Assembly: GCA_033557675.1 (NCBI GenBank)
Contig: JAWQRM010000702.1
Span: 1 to 20,357 of the forward strand
DNA length: 20,357 nt
Origin: Coptodactyla brooksi
Taxonomy: Eukaryota; Arthropoda; Insecta; Coleoptera; Scarabaeidae
Direction: 5' to 3'
This document shows positions 8,142 to 18,769 of the stretch, piece by piece. The notes under the pieces are model-generated. The model saw only the letters and a list, made by a program, of their open reading frames with translations, was not told the origin of the DNA and did no database searches. How positions within the stretch are numbered: position 1 is the first letter of the stretch; every line of letters begins with the position of its first letter. The translations under genes were made by a program, and so were the position numbers.

Positions 8142-10140
8142 CGCTACTTTCACCGTGAAGTGCCCCGTAAGAAGAGCTGTTAGTATTCCTAGGCTTTCCT
8201 TGTTTCGTTGAAGACGCCTTTTGGACTGTTGAGCCGAGAAGGCTCAACACCCTTTCGCCTTTTTGTCTTCCCATTCCCGGGTGGTTCTCTTTATTTCTTC
8301 ATGTCGTTATGCCTCAGTAGGGTTCCCGCTCTTGGAACTGGGCCCTTCGGCCTTCTTTTGCGGGGCTGTCAATCCTTTCGTTTATCTGCAGTTTCCCGCA
8401 ACTATGCTCTCAATATTGTAGAATTTGAGCATTTGTAGTGCCGACTGGCTGTCTGAACAATTACAAATGTGTGGCCAAAGGCCGTGGCTAGCTCGTAGTC
8501 TGTCCCCTTTTTGTCTCAAAATCGTATGACCTGCTAATCATGTCCTTAGGCGTTCCTAGGGCCTTTTGGCAGACTATTTTTAAGACTCCCAGGTGGCCGG
8601 TTATATCCCCTGGATTGACGTGTTAGTGCCGAGTGATTCTTAAGGCGTCCATTGCTGCTTCTCTTCTCACGTGCAAGTGCAGGGGAGTGACATTCAGCAT
8701 CGCCTCTGGTGCTCCCGTGGGGCAGCTATTACCCGCCCCTGTGATACCGAGGCAGGCTAGTCGTAGCCTGCGCAATTTGCCTTGGGTTACCGTCTCTGTG
8801 GTTTTTATCTACAAAACAACTGACCCATAAGTGATGATTGGCCTAATTACTGCGAGGTACAGCCGATATATCATTTCGGGTTTTAATCTCCAAATTGTCT
8901 CAAAAAGTCTTCGGCAGGACCACATTGCTTTTGTGGCTTTAGTAAGGACTGTGCCGACGTGGCTTCTCCAGTTTAGTTTTTGATCCAGGGTGATCTCCAG
9001 ATACTTGACCTTTTTGGAGAGGTTTATTTGTGTTCCATTCAGAGTGGGGGGCTTTAGATTCAGCTTCCTTCTTTTTTCGAATGGAACAATAGTAATTTTA
9101 TTTGGGTTAACATGTAAATCGTTGTCAGCACACCATCTACTGATTCGTATCAAGGCACTTTGCATGGGATTACATAAAGCGTCACCATACTCGTCTCTAA
9201 CCGTGAGTACGAGGTCATCTGCGTAACCTTGAATGTCGTAATCCGCCCCCGACAGGACAGTCATTAGTCCGCCGACCATCAGTGACCATAGTAGGGGTGA
9301 AAGGATCCCTCTTGTGGGCAGCCCCTGACAGCCACCACGGTGGTCGAGACGTCCCCAATGGTAGCCGTAATTATTCGGCCCCGCAGCGTTGATTGTATCC
9401 ACTTTGAGGTAGAGGTTTCCAAACCTCTTAGCTCAGTGGCCTAACCTAACTAAAGGTTGTATTGTCAAATGCGCCCTCGATATCTAGAAAGGCGCATAGT
9501 GCAATTTCCGTTGCTTTAAGGCTCTTTTCTATGTCCTTTAGTAAAGAGTGAATAGCATCTGATGTGGACTTGCCTGCTCGATAGGCAAACTGGTTTTTGT
9601 GTAGAGGCATCCTTCCAGGATTCCGTACCTAATGTGTCTATCGATGATTTTCTCCATAGTTTTCAGGAGGAAGCAGGTTAAGCTTATGGGTAGGTAAGAC
9701 GTAGGCTCATCAGCTTAACGCTTTCTTGCCTTTGAAATCAACACCACGTTAAGTTGCCTCCAAGCTTTGGGTATGTGGCCCAGCATGTAACTGGAGCGGA
9801 AGAGATGGACTAGGATGAGAGAAAGTTCGTTCGTCCCTTTCTGGAGTAGGGCAGGAAAGATTCCATCTTGCCAAATCTATTAACCGCCAAAATTATTTTG
9901 TTCGGTGTGAAAATCTTTTTGGAAATTCTCTTGTCCTCCTTAGTTGGGCGATTAACCGGCCTTGCCTCTTCCTCAAGAGATTCATACTCCCGAATTATAC
10001 GTGACCCCGGGAAGTGGGCTGCTAAGAGTACGTCCATGCTGTCCTGCGGGGTTTTGGTATAATCACCATTGGGCCTTCTGATTAGCCCTATCCCATTAGA
10101 GTGGTCTTTTAACAGAATTTTCTGTAGAATTGTTCAGCTA
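8142..10140 (-). mobile_element. 5'-truncated non-LTR (LINE) retrotransposon with RT and RNase H remains
   Basis: The minus strand encodes the pol C-terminal half of a jockey/R1-type insect LINE in several frames. In order: an RT-proximal linker (SMDVLLAAHFPGS, 9810-10037), DGIFPALLQKG (near 9865), ISLTCFLLKTMEKIIDRHIR, and CAFLDIEGAFDN (motif A, near 9480). Then come VVAVRGCPQ (near 9320), GILSPLLWSLMVGG, GYADDLVLTV (motif C YADD intact, near 9220) and NPNKITIVPF. RPIITYGSVV and a linker containing LRRLRLACLGITGA follow. RNase H-like traces (DSQSALQMLK, near 8440; NKESLGILTALLTGH, near 8170) come last. There is a one-base frame change near 9305, a small deletion near 9450, and several stops. 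ORF1 and the endonuclease are missing, and there is no poly(A) tail at the 3' end. Its DNA is poorer in CpG than its flanks. Boundaries are approximate; exact clade unresolved. Confidence 0.9.
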
Positions 10141-10900
10141 AGTCAGTCGCTAAGTTACATTGTTTAGTTAAATCACTATGTGACGGTCACGGCCGGTGTC
10201 TCGTTTTTGTCGTACATTTTCGACCTAATAATTAGTTTATCTTTCGAGTTTGTTACTCAAATGCATCCGTTCATCCGTCCGTCCAATCATAGTCCGTTTG
10301 TCACTCGAATCCATCGCAATATGAACGCAAAATTAAGAAAGCGGATTCTTCCGTAGCGCGTCGACGTACAAGTGCGACGATAATATTCGTCGGGTGCTAA
10401 TGTTGCGAATGCGAAGGTTTAAAACGTTTAAAAGTAACTAACTCGTTAAAACTGACCTTAGAATACTTACCTTCTTCCTTTACGCGAAATAAAACGACAA
10501 GACCTAACGGAAAATCATTTTCTTTTATTACGTACGACTTATAAAATAAGGATGAAACTCTTAAAAAAATAATTTTCACAACCCTGCTTGAATCGATAAA
10601 TATCCTTCCGAACCTATGTACATCTTATCAGAGCCATCCGTCCGTCCGTCCGTCGGTCGGTCCGATCGCTAGTCAAAACGAAACGAAGGTATGTAGACGT
10701 AATACTTTCGAAAGTTGACAATTTTCCTTAAACGTGGGTACCGGGTCAAATTTAAATAGATCATAAATAATTTTTCTAGCTAACCTACGAAGTAACTTAA
10801 TTCTTAGAAATGACCGTACCGTTTCGCAGGAACGTTTGAATTTAAGCTAAAACGGAAACGTCGACTAATCGCGCGATCGCGCTAAAATATCAAACGTTAC
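10141..10900. other. Intergenic DNA with CCGT-type simple repeats
   Basis: No gene seen. Two short, related CCGT-rich tracts occur at about 10262-10310 and 10627-10660, the second being a run of CCGT units passing into CGGT units. A minus-strand frame at 10397-10579 has no recognisable content. The part nearest 10928 should include the 3' UTR of the carrier gene, but I see no perfect AATAAA there. Confidence 0.5.
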
Positions 10901-10927
10901 AATTATTACACCTACGTCGCTAATTCT

Positions 10928-12633
10928 CTAATTGTTGGTGAATTTCTCGTAAATCAACATGACTAGACAAATGTTCGGGGTCACGTGCAATAAATAGGGG
11001 GCCAATCCCTTGTAGAAACCTCTCGTCCGCTCGTACTTCCAAGTCCTTCTGACGCAATCCCACGATCCCTCGTACGTATGGTGCTGATCTTGCAATCTCG
11101 CCCTTATGACCTGATAAGGATACGTCGCCGCGGCCGCGATTAGCTTAGAAACCGCCGCGAAGAACAGGTACTCTCCGGTTGTCTGTAACGGAATTTTTTC
11201 TTACTCGAAATGCGAAAACGGGCGATAACCGATTTGTTTTTATTTGCTCGCGCTAATAGTAGCGGTGACGACGCCGGCGAACGTTTAACAATTTAAATTT
11301 TATATAAATTCTATTTCAAACGCTCGGTCTATTTTTAAGAGTCACATGTCGCGATGTTTACCGTTCGCGTCGCCCTACGAAATTTGACATATCGGTCGGC
11401 CTTACCGGAGATACCGCTTCTCGCTCGCGCCAACTTACACCGCCGATTCCGTTTTTTACTATTTTTCGTTTCGCGATAATTGAAAATACATTGCGTTATC
11501 CCGGGCTACGATAAAGCCGACGTAATATTTCGATGGCGACTATCCAACGCGTTTCGCGTCGCGTATTTTAGCGTCGATTTGCTAATAAACGGCGTTATCG
11601 CCTTTCGCCTATTCTTTTTTAGACGTACGCTCGGCGAATCTCGAGATAACCTTTTACCTTATCGAAAATTATGTCACGCGGCGAAATCGAAGGCGCGACA
11701 TTCGAGATTTCATTAGTCGTCGTTTTAGTTCGTTAATTCAAACCGGTTATCTAAAACGCGTGCACTCACCAACTTGCTGTCGTAGGGCAAATGCCGGTAC
11801 CGGTTGTAGAACGCCTTCATTTCCTCGTACGTCATGAACTGAAGGGCCCCGTGGGTAACGCCGAACATGCCCGGGACGAAACCCTGCAAAGTATCTATAA
11901 GGAAACCTATCCCTTAGCGCGCACACTATATGACACTGACCCGGTACAGCCCGCGCACACCCTCAGTCCTGTATATCTTAACTAACGCGTCCGTCATCCC
12001 TCTATAACACTCGTTGCCGGTGACCGGCGCGTCCGAGCCGTATTGCAGGCACAGCCGCGTCTTCACCACCCAGATCGGATTGGTCACGAGCAACGTCAGG
12101 ATGCCGGCTTCGGCCGCCGCTATCATGTGCAGCGTCGGGCCCAACGGCTGCGCGCTATCTCCGGCCTGGATCCAGGTTTTGATCGTGTTATAACTGGAAA
12201 ACGGAAAATCGGGAGTCGTCGCCTCGCTCTCTCTTTCTCTCTCTCTCTCTTTTTAAAGCCTTACAATAAGAAGTAGCAACCCCAGGCGCTTCCGGAACCC
12301 CACACGTTCGGGGCCACTCCCCTATACAATCCTCTGACGCCCTCTTGTTTCACTATCGTATAAAAAGCGTTGGTTAAACTACTATATTGAGGTATCGTCG
12401 TTCTACCGTCGTTAACTAAAAAAGTTAATAATTTTATAAACGCTTTTTATAGTTCGATAATCGTTCGACGACGATCGAAACTTACCGGCGAACCTAATTT
12501 TCATCAGATCTAACGGGTGTAAGATTAGCGTAGAAATAGCGCCGCCGGATATCCCGGCCAGCAAGTGTTCGTATTTTATACTACTTAAAAACGACAACGT
12601 ACCGTAGTTGTGGGTACCGGAGTTCTTCTTCAT
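10928..12633 (-). CDS. SLC25A32: Mitochondrial folate/FAD carrier, SLC25A32 family
   Basis: A 306-residue inner-membrane carrier of the SLC25A32 type, which brings folate or FAD into the mitochondrial matrix. Exons on the minus strand: 12633-12486, 12415-12265, 12193-11941, 11883-11770 and 11182-10928. All four introns (70, 71, 57 and 587 bp) are GT-AG and keep the frame. Three carrier repeats each carry the Px[DE]xx[KR]-type signature: PLDLMK (residues 40-45), PIWVVK (139-144, with the Trp typical of this subfamily) and PYQVIR (244-249). Other subfamily blocks are KYEHLLAGISGG, APNVWGSGSAWG, GMTDALVKIYRTEGVRGLYR, GFVPGMFGVTHGALQFMTYE and RARLQDQHHTYEG. Length is close to the human protein (about 315). 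The ATG used (12633-12631) is the first in the frame near the conserved start of helix 1. The substrate, folate or FAD or both, cannot be told from sequence. Confidence 0.95.
12227..12254. repeat. CT/GA microsatellite inside carrier intron 2
   Basis: An almost pure CT run on the plus strand (GA on the coding strand) lies within the 71-bp intron 12264-12194 of the SLC25A32 gene and takes up over a third of it. The pyrimidine-rich acceptor (TTTTCCGTTTTCCAG) remains downstream. Confidence 0.85.
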
Positions 12634-12639
12634 TTTATC

Positions 12640-13750
12640 CGTTTGTTCGGCCGTCGTTAGCGAATTTTTTAATAACCCCCGTTCGTTTGATTAAAGTCGA
12701 TCATTTTGCCCTATAATAACGCGCGCGCGCACGTACCTAAAGAATACCACAGGTAATGCACGGAAATTAATGAAAATTAAAGGTTATGTAATTATTCCGC
12801 GCGAAATGCCAGAAAACGTTAACAGCCTACTTACGGTTTTTTTTTTCGCCGCGGCGCCTACCGAACCTAACCGGTATCCATTTGGCAAAACGTAATATAC
12901 CCTAAATACGAATATCGCAATTAGCGTGACAACACGACCGCAGCGCAATCTAGTATTGCCTTTCGAACGAAAACGACGCTACCAACTGATACGACCGACG
13001 CTCAAAATGTAACTGGCGTAATTTGGACGTATACCAATTTATATATCGTTTCCCCATTGGTGCGCATTTAATCATATGATTCCTGCCGAAGCGACGTTAA
13101 TACTACCGCACGATCGCATTGTCGTTGACGTCCTTTTTTTTTAATAACAGGAAATTATCGACCTTTCGTAAATTTCTTTTAGGGACTGACTTGCGCCCCG
13201 AAGGTAGACAACTAATCGACCGCGGCGATGGAAAATTTATCGAATTTCCACTTTATAGCGACGTAACGATTATTTTGTCGTCGTACGATGTCGTTACGTT
13301 TAATCGAGTAACCGAAAAAATTAATAAATTCTCTAAAATTAAACTCGCCTCGTACGTAGGCAACTAATTAATCATAGACGAACGAGGCCGCGAACGGCTA
13401 CGTACGTGAACGTTGTTTACCAAATTTATTAAATCTCCGCTTCACAACGGTATAACGGTATAACGGTCGGCAATAAATTAATAACGAACGCTAAATTTAA
13501 CGAAACAACGAAAATTATTTAATAAATTTTACGCAATTACGTTTACTGCAAAGATGAGCAACGATTGGCAGCAGATAAATAAATACCGGGATAGGTTATA
13601 GGATAGGACGATAGGACAGTTCCAAAAAAGTAACAGTTCCAAAGAATAACAATACAATGTTTGGCGGTGAGGTAATAACGCAAACAGGAATAACGAATTT
13701 AAAGAATATATTTTTTAAATAATTTAATAAACTAATCTCTATAAAAACGG
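12640..13750. other. Intergenic region, no gene recognised
   Basis: Lies between the LRR gene's 3' end and the carrier's 5' end; both genes are on the minus strand. It contains a CG-rich alternating run at 12720-12735 and AT-rich filler. A plus-strand 82-codon frame at 13119-13367 has no domain. The part near 12640-12760 is the likely carrier promoter. An ATTAAA-like variant signal on the minus strand near 13730 could end the LRR transcript. Confidence 0.45.
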
Positions 13751-13755
13751 AGTAT

Positions 13756-14828
13756 TTAAAATTGTTCTTTGTACAACGGACGGGTTGCTTTATATTGTAC
13801 GGAGGTTTTTCTACTTCTCTCGTTTACTTTTCTTCTATAAAAGTAGAATGCCGCTATAGAAATAATAAGGAGAACGCACAAACAACCGGGCAGGAGGAAC
13901 GCGAGCAACGTTCGTACCGAGTTCGTTTCAACGCTTTTCAAACATTTATCGTAAACGTCCAAATCTTCTTGCGGAATAACGTAAGGACAGTCTGAGATCG
14001 AAAGAAAAAAATTAATTTTCGCGCGCGACGCTCAATCGTCCTATACTTACCGATATTCTCGCAGCCAAAATGTTCTATCAACGTAACTTTTCGTTCGGAA
14101 AGCCACCTTCGTAGATTTAAACAATCGCACGGATTTTCGAAAACGGCGCTGAAATTTTGCGCGACCAACGTTTCTAGCGCGCACAGCCCGGAGAAGTGGG
14201 ACGTCTTCACCAGAACGTCCCGGTTACCCGACACGTTGTAGAAAATCAAAGTAGGCATCTCCCCCAAATTCGGGAGTTCCCTGATCGCGTTATACCCGAT
14301 ATCCAGCTTGACTAATTTACTAACGATCGGTTTCGATTTTTCTATCTCTTCGGCGACGTTCGTGTTATGATTTTGACTCACGTACAATCTGCTTAACGAC
14401 GGGAGACGAAAGATAACTTTCGGTAAGGCGTTGAAGGAGTTGTAACTTATGTCTAACGTTTCCAACGACGTTTTCCCCGACAAGGCTTCCTCTTCGATGT
14501 CGGTGATCATATTGTCCGATAGGTACAAGTATCTTAAGCTAGAGTAGCGTTCTAAATCGACCTTTCTCACTTTCCTAATCCGATTGTACGACAAATCTAG
14601 CACCTACAATTTAATAACGATCGGCGGTTCGAAACAGGATTTTTCGAACAATTACCTACCTACCTCTATCCCGGCCCTTAAGCATTGCGGCACCTCCCTT
14701 AAATCCCTGTCGAAACAATCCGCGCTCTCCATGTTGTGCACTCGTTGATATCTGCATTTCGAACACCCCGTAGAAAGATCGGCCCCGGCCGACGTCCACA
14801 AGGCGGACCAGAGGAAGATAGCGATCAT
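13756..14828 (-). CDS. Single-pass leucine-rich-repeat membrane protein
   Basis: A 317-residue type I membrane protein, probably for recognition or adhesion at the cell surface; no ortholog recognised. Exons: 14828-14664, 14603-14051 and 13991-13756; introns of 60 and 59 bp are GT-AG and keep the frame. Residues 1-16 form a signal peptide (MIAIFLWSALWTSAGA). An LRRNT cap has cysteines at 22, 25, 38 and 49. About five LRRs follow (IEVLDLSYNRI, LRYLYLSDNMI, LETLDISYNSF, LSRLYVSQNHN, LVKLDIGYNAI). An LRRCT cap (NPCDCLNLRRWL.. with Cys at GCEN, DCPY and DKC) completes the ectodomain. A hydrophobic helix at about 268-291 is followed by RR and a 26-residue basic tail ending YKEQF. I chose the ATG at 14828-14826 because it begins the signal peptide; the frame is open seven codons further only through a TTG. 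It has no Ig, TIR or kinase domain. Confidence 0.88.
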
Positions 14829-14849
14829 GTCGCCTCTGCGGAAAACCAA

Positions 14850-16802
14850 AACGAGTCGTTATTCGTTTCTAATCTGACGTTTTAAAACGATGCTTTAGAT
14901 AAAGCGTTTTGCGCAATTAAGATACGACGAGTACCTCGCATTTTATAATTAATAGTGCGTATAGATATCGCACGAGGGAGTATCCGTATTTAGCTCTTAA
15001 ATGAATTCAATTGCCGTCGATTCGGTCTCCAGATGACCGGACGACCGGGCATCTTAAAGTTGTCCGTCGGGTCGCGTCGCGAGGCGGAACTTTTCGCGCT
15101 TTTGGCGTCAATAGAAAGCGTTTCTCTTTCTAAATTGTTAAAAATAGATTAGTCCGCGAGGTAATTTACGGAGATGCTTATCTTTCGGTCGTTTAAACGC
15201 GCTTAAGCCGTATAGTAATAAATCCGAAAAAACTTACTTTATTTACTCGAGTCACAAGATGTTATTATTTAACCGCGCGACGGGTGCCGTTTCTTCTCGT
15301 TAACTCAATCAAGCCGTTAATTGAGGTACTGATCGCGTAGGCGCTTTAGATAAAACTAAAGGAATTCGGTTGAAACTCTAACCGCGTTAATGTTTATCTT
15401 TATTGTTACCGGTCTTACCTAACTGATTTCTGTCGCTATTGAAACCGGCGGTTCAAATGGATTGGACAAATAATTGGATGGGAAGGGCCCCGCCGAACGA
15501 ATCCTTCCTAATTACCTTCGAAAAACAATGTACGGGACCGAGCGACTAACGTTTCAAACGCGAATTGACGATAATAACGCGCGTACACCATTGTCTACAT
15601 CAATATGTAATCATTTCGTGGGTTAAAAGGTCGTTTGATAATTATAGCGCTCAAGAGTGAATCCCTCCTTTATTATAACGAACATTTTAACGAGGTCCCC
15701 CCCGAACTAGTTAAAAGTACGCAAAAAATAGATTCGTTCGTCGGTAATAACAGATTCTCGGACTAATCTGTATTAAAGCGCCGTAATCGTTATCGTTTCG
15801 GGCGCATTCGAATTTTCACGTAACGTCGTAATTGCCGCTTCGTTCGAGAGATGTCACCGCTCGGGCGGTAATGTAGAGGGCTTCGAGAGGGAAACAGTGG
15901 CGTGCGCGAACGTTTTCTATTATATAAGAAATATATATAGTATACAAATACTATAGTATATAGAATAGTATACATGTCGCATAAAAAAATTGATAGCTTC
16001 TCATTTATTTTTTATTTTCGTGCGAATATAAATAATGTCTATCGTTTTATAACATTTTCGAAGTAAGTCAATGAATGCGTTCGAGTCTAGAGTGCTATGC
16101 AAAAAACTTATTACTCACCATTCGCTGTCATTGCCGGTCATTGGTTGTCATAATAACGGCAAATTTTGTTTGTTAGCGTTTTCGAGCATTGGGACATCAT
16201 GCGTATATACCGTGTAGGAAATTACACTTCGTCTCATAGGCATATTGCATTCTCGTACTATTAGTTATACGTTCGGGCGATCTCGAAGATCGCATGACAA
16301 TTACCGAGAGAATCGTAGTACGAACCGTATGGACCTAGACACGGAGATTCCTTAAGAGCGCTGACGAACACATCTTCTGTTCAATTCAATTCTTAGGAAG
16401 AAGTAGATTTATTCGCAGTTGCTTTCAAAAATCGGCCAATTCCATCGCGTCGCACAATATTGCGCATTGTCAATGTATTCGAACATCTTTGAGTATTTCA
16501 TTTAGTTTTATTTTAAAATATTACAATTATTTTATTTTAGAGTGACTTTTTATGTTAGTAAGAATGCAGTTTTTGCTTGTGCGTTGAACTATGATAAATA
16601 AACAATTATTGCCAATAGTTACAAAATAAGTGTACTTAGGACGATGTCAGACAGCACTAGCATGTAGCTCCTCCCAGGACATCAGAAATATATTAAGCAC
16701 TCGCACGGGCAGTCGCGGGCTCGTGGGCTAGAGAGGGTCACGGGCCCATGGTGGGAGTCGTATGTGATTTTGCTGTGAAACGACCACGATTTTCCTAGTC
16801 GG

Positions 16803-16844
<42 letters not shown>

Positions 16845-17100
16845 GAGACAAATAATCATAGAAAGTAAAATATTTTCCGATCGTCTTAAAAGAAAATCAA
16901 CGACGCGCTCTATCGGCAGCACCCCAACTCGCAACAAGAACTGACATTACAGATCTCTTTGGCGCATTCCGCATAATCGATATAATCCGCTTTTAAGAAC
17001 ACGGGGAAACAGACGGTGGTCGTTTATGAAAATATAAATATTAAAACCGATTCCGTAACGTTAGCGTATTGTACCCCTAAAGTCCCAGACGATATGCCAC
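14850..17100. other. Intergenic region between divergent LRR and PDIA6 genes
   Basis: No gene recognised. 14850-15900 resembles the CpG-dense host background. About 15980-16760 is visibly poorer in CpG and more AT-rich, and could be an unidentified repeat or transposon remnant, but I see no coding block. An 8-bp-arm AT hairpin lies at 15936-15955. The last few hundred bases should include the PDIA6 promoter. Confidence 0.45.
16803..16840. repeat. (TA)n microsatellite
   Basis: A 38-bp TA run with a single C interruption at 16813. It lies about 400 bp upstream of the PDIA6 start. Confidence 0.92.
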
Positions 17101-17136
17101 TGGCGAACGGAGAAATAAATATTATCGTAAATTAGA

Positions 17137-17155
17137 CCAATAGTAAGGCACCACG
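17137..17155 (+). promoter_or_regulatory. ER stress response element (ERSE), perfect consensus
   Basis: CCAAT at 17137-17141, nine bases, then CCACG at 17151-17155: an exact match to the ERSE consensus CCAAT-N9-CCACG. In animals NF-Y binds the CCAAT half, and ATF6 or XBP1 binds the CCACG half. It is on the coding strand about 76 bp upstream of the PDIA6 ATG, and PDIA6 is a classical unfolded-protein-response target in other animals. A weak TATA-like CATATAAC lies downstream at 17189-17196. Function is inferred. Confidence 0.75.
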
Positions 17156-17230
17156 AAATATACGTTGGCGAAAATCTAGCCGGCTCTTCATATAACCGAG
17201 ATTTCGTTCCCGAACCGGTTAAACGTCGAA

Positions 17231-18585
17231 ATGCTTCGGTATCTAGGTAAGTAATAAAAGAAACTCGCCACTTATCGGCTTTAACTCGACGTTTACTTTG
17301 AAACTTTTTAGTTTTAACCCTCGCTTTCGAGCTATCCTTGGGATTGTACCCCTCGTCCTCGAACGTGGTCGACCTAACTCAATCAAACTTCGATAGACTG
17401 GTCGTAAACGGCGACGAATTGTGGATGGTGGAATTCTACGCCCCGTGGTGCGGTCATTGCCAACAATTGGTTCCAGAATACCAAAAGGTGGCCAACGCGC
17501 TCAAGGGTGTCGTTAAAGTCGGTGCGGTCAACGCGGACGAACATAAGGAGTTGGGAGGTAAATACGGGGTGAGAGGATTCCCCACGATTAAGATTTTCGG
17601 CGAGGACAAGAAGAAACCGGAAGATTACAACGGGGCACGTTCCGCACAGGGTTTAATCGACGCCGCAATTTCTGCCGTAAAAGCTAAGGTCAACGCGCGA
17701 CTCGGAGGAAAGGCGGGTTCCGGATCGAAATCTACCGGTTCCGATAAAGACGTCGTCGAACTCACCGACGGCAACTTCGATAAGTTGGTTTTGCAATCGG
17801 ACGACATGTGGTTGGTGGAATTTTTCGCGCCGTGGTGCGGACATTGCAAAAACCTAGCTCCGCATTGGGCGGAAGCCGCGACGCAGTTGAAAGGTAAAGT
17901 TAAACTGGGCGCCCTAGACGCGACGGTTCACACGAGCAAAGCTTCCGAGTACGGAATTCAGGGATATCCTACTATTAAGTTCTTCGCTCCAGGCAAAAAA
18001 GATTCCGATTCCGTCTCCGATTATGACGGGGGTCGTACGTCCGGCGACATCGTCAACTGGGCGTTAGAGAAACTAGCCGAAAATATATCGCCGCCCGAAC
18101 TCGTTCAAATAACGGGCGATGCCGCCTTTAAGAATGCCTGTGAAGAAAAGCCGTTATGCGTTATCGCCATTTTACCGCACATCCTAGACTGCCAGTCCCG
18201 ATGCCGTAATAACTACATCGATCTTCTTACGGAAATGGGCGAGAAATACAAGAAGAAAATGTGGAGCTGGCTGTGGGCGGAAGCCGGCGCCCAGTACGAT
18301 CTCGAAAACGCCCTGGATATTGGCGGCTTCGGTTATCCGGCGATGGCCGTCGTCAACGCCAAGAAAATGAAATACTCTATCTTGAGAGGTTCGTTCTCTA
18401 AGGACGGTATCAATGAGTTCCTCAGGGATCTTTCTTACGGAAGAGGTAATACCGCTCCCGTCAAAGGAGCCGAGCTTCCAAAAATTGCCGAAACCGACGT
18501 TTGGGACGGTAAGGACGGTGAGCTACCGCCCGAGGAGGATATCGACTTGTCCGACGTCGATTTGGACGAAAAGGACGAATTGTAA
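17231..18585 (+). CDS. PDIA6: Protein disulfide isomerase A6 (P5/CaBP1)
   Basis: A 429-residue soluble ER-lumen thiol-disulfide oxidoreductase that forms and reshuffles disulfides in secretory proteins. Exon 1 codes 17231-17246 and exon 2 codes 17312-18585. The 65-bp intron 17247-17311 (GTAAGT..TTTTTAG) splits a Val codon inside the signal peptide MLRYLVLTLAFELSLG. Two thioredoxin domains follow, with active sites APWCGHC at Cys52/Cys55 and Cys181/Cys184, and cis-Pro loops FPTIK and YPTIK. A redox-inactive C-terminal domain (PLCVIAILPHILD, MWSWLWAEAGAQ, GGFGYPAMAVVN, GSFSKDGINEFLRDLSYGRG) is followed by an acidic tail and the KDEL retrieval signal at 426-429. Order and length fit PDIA6. Two cysteines in LDCQSRCRN are absent from vertebrate PDIA6 as I recall it. 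A TTG at 17338 is not the start. An ERSE upstream suggests unfolded-protein-response control. Confidence 0.97.
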
Positions 18586-18759
18586 GCTCGTCCCGTTTTA
18601 GGAACTAGAGCCCCTTTGATGTAATATATTTCTCACCGTATCGCCGTTGTAATTTAAATAACACCTAAAACCTCATACGAAATGTATATCTGAATGATGT
18701 TTACTTAAAATGCCGTAAACCCGTATTATTTGCGAACGTATTAAAAGGATAAGTTTCGT

Positions 18760-18765
18760 AATAAA
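18760..18765 (+). promoter_or_regulatory. AATAAA polyadenylation signal of PDIA6
   Basis: Canonical AATAAA 175 nt past the PDIA6 stop codon, in AT-rich DNA. It is the best candidate 3' end of the transcript. Confidence 0.7.
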
Positions 18766-18769
18766 ATAT

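Noticed and set aside
8990..9226. Plus-strand open frames across the LINE fragment (also 8208-8438 and 8633-8830)
   Set aside because: They are antisense shadows of the RT and RNase H coding strand.
9440..9456. Telomere-like CCTAA units (insect TTAGG repeat)
   Set aside because: Only two units occur, inside the reverse-transcriptase relic at a spot with a small deletion; not an array.
14829..14849. LRR gene start at 14849
   Set aside because: That codon is TTG. The ATG at 14828 directly begins the hydrophobic signal peptide.
15936..15955. AT-rich hairpin with 8-bp arms
   Set aside because: It sits in TA-rich low-complexity sequence where such palindromes are expected by chance.
17338..18585. 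PDIA6 start at 17338
   Set aside because: That codon is TTG. A 16-nt coding exon at 17231 spliced over a 65-bp intron gives a complete signal peptide in frame.
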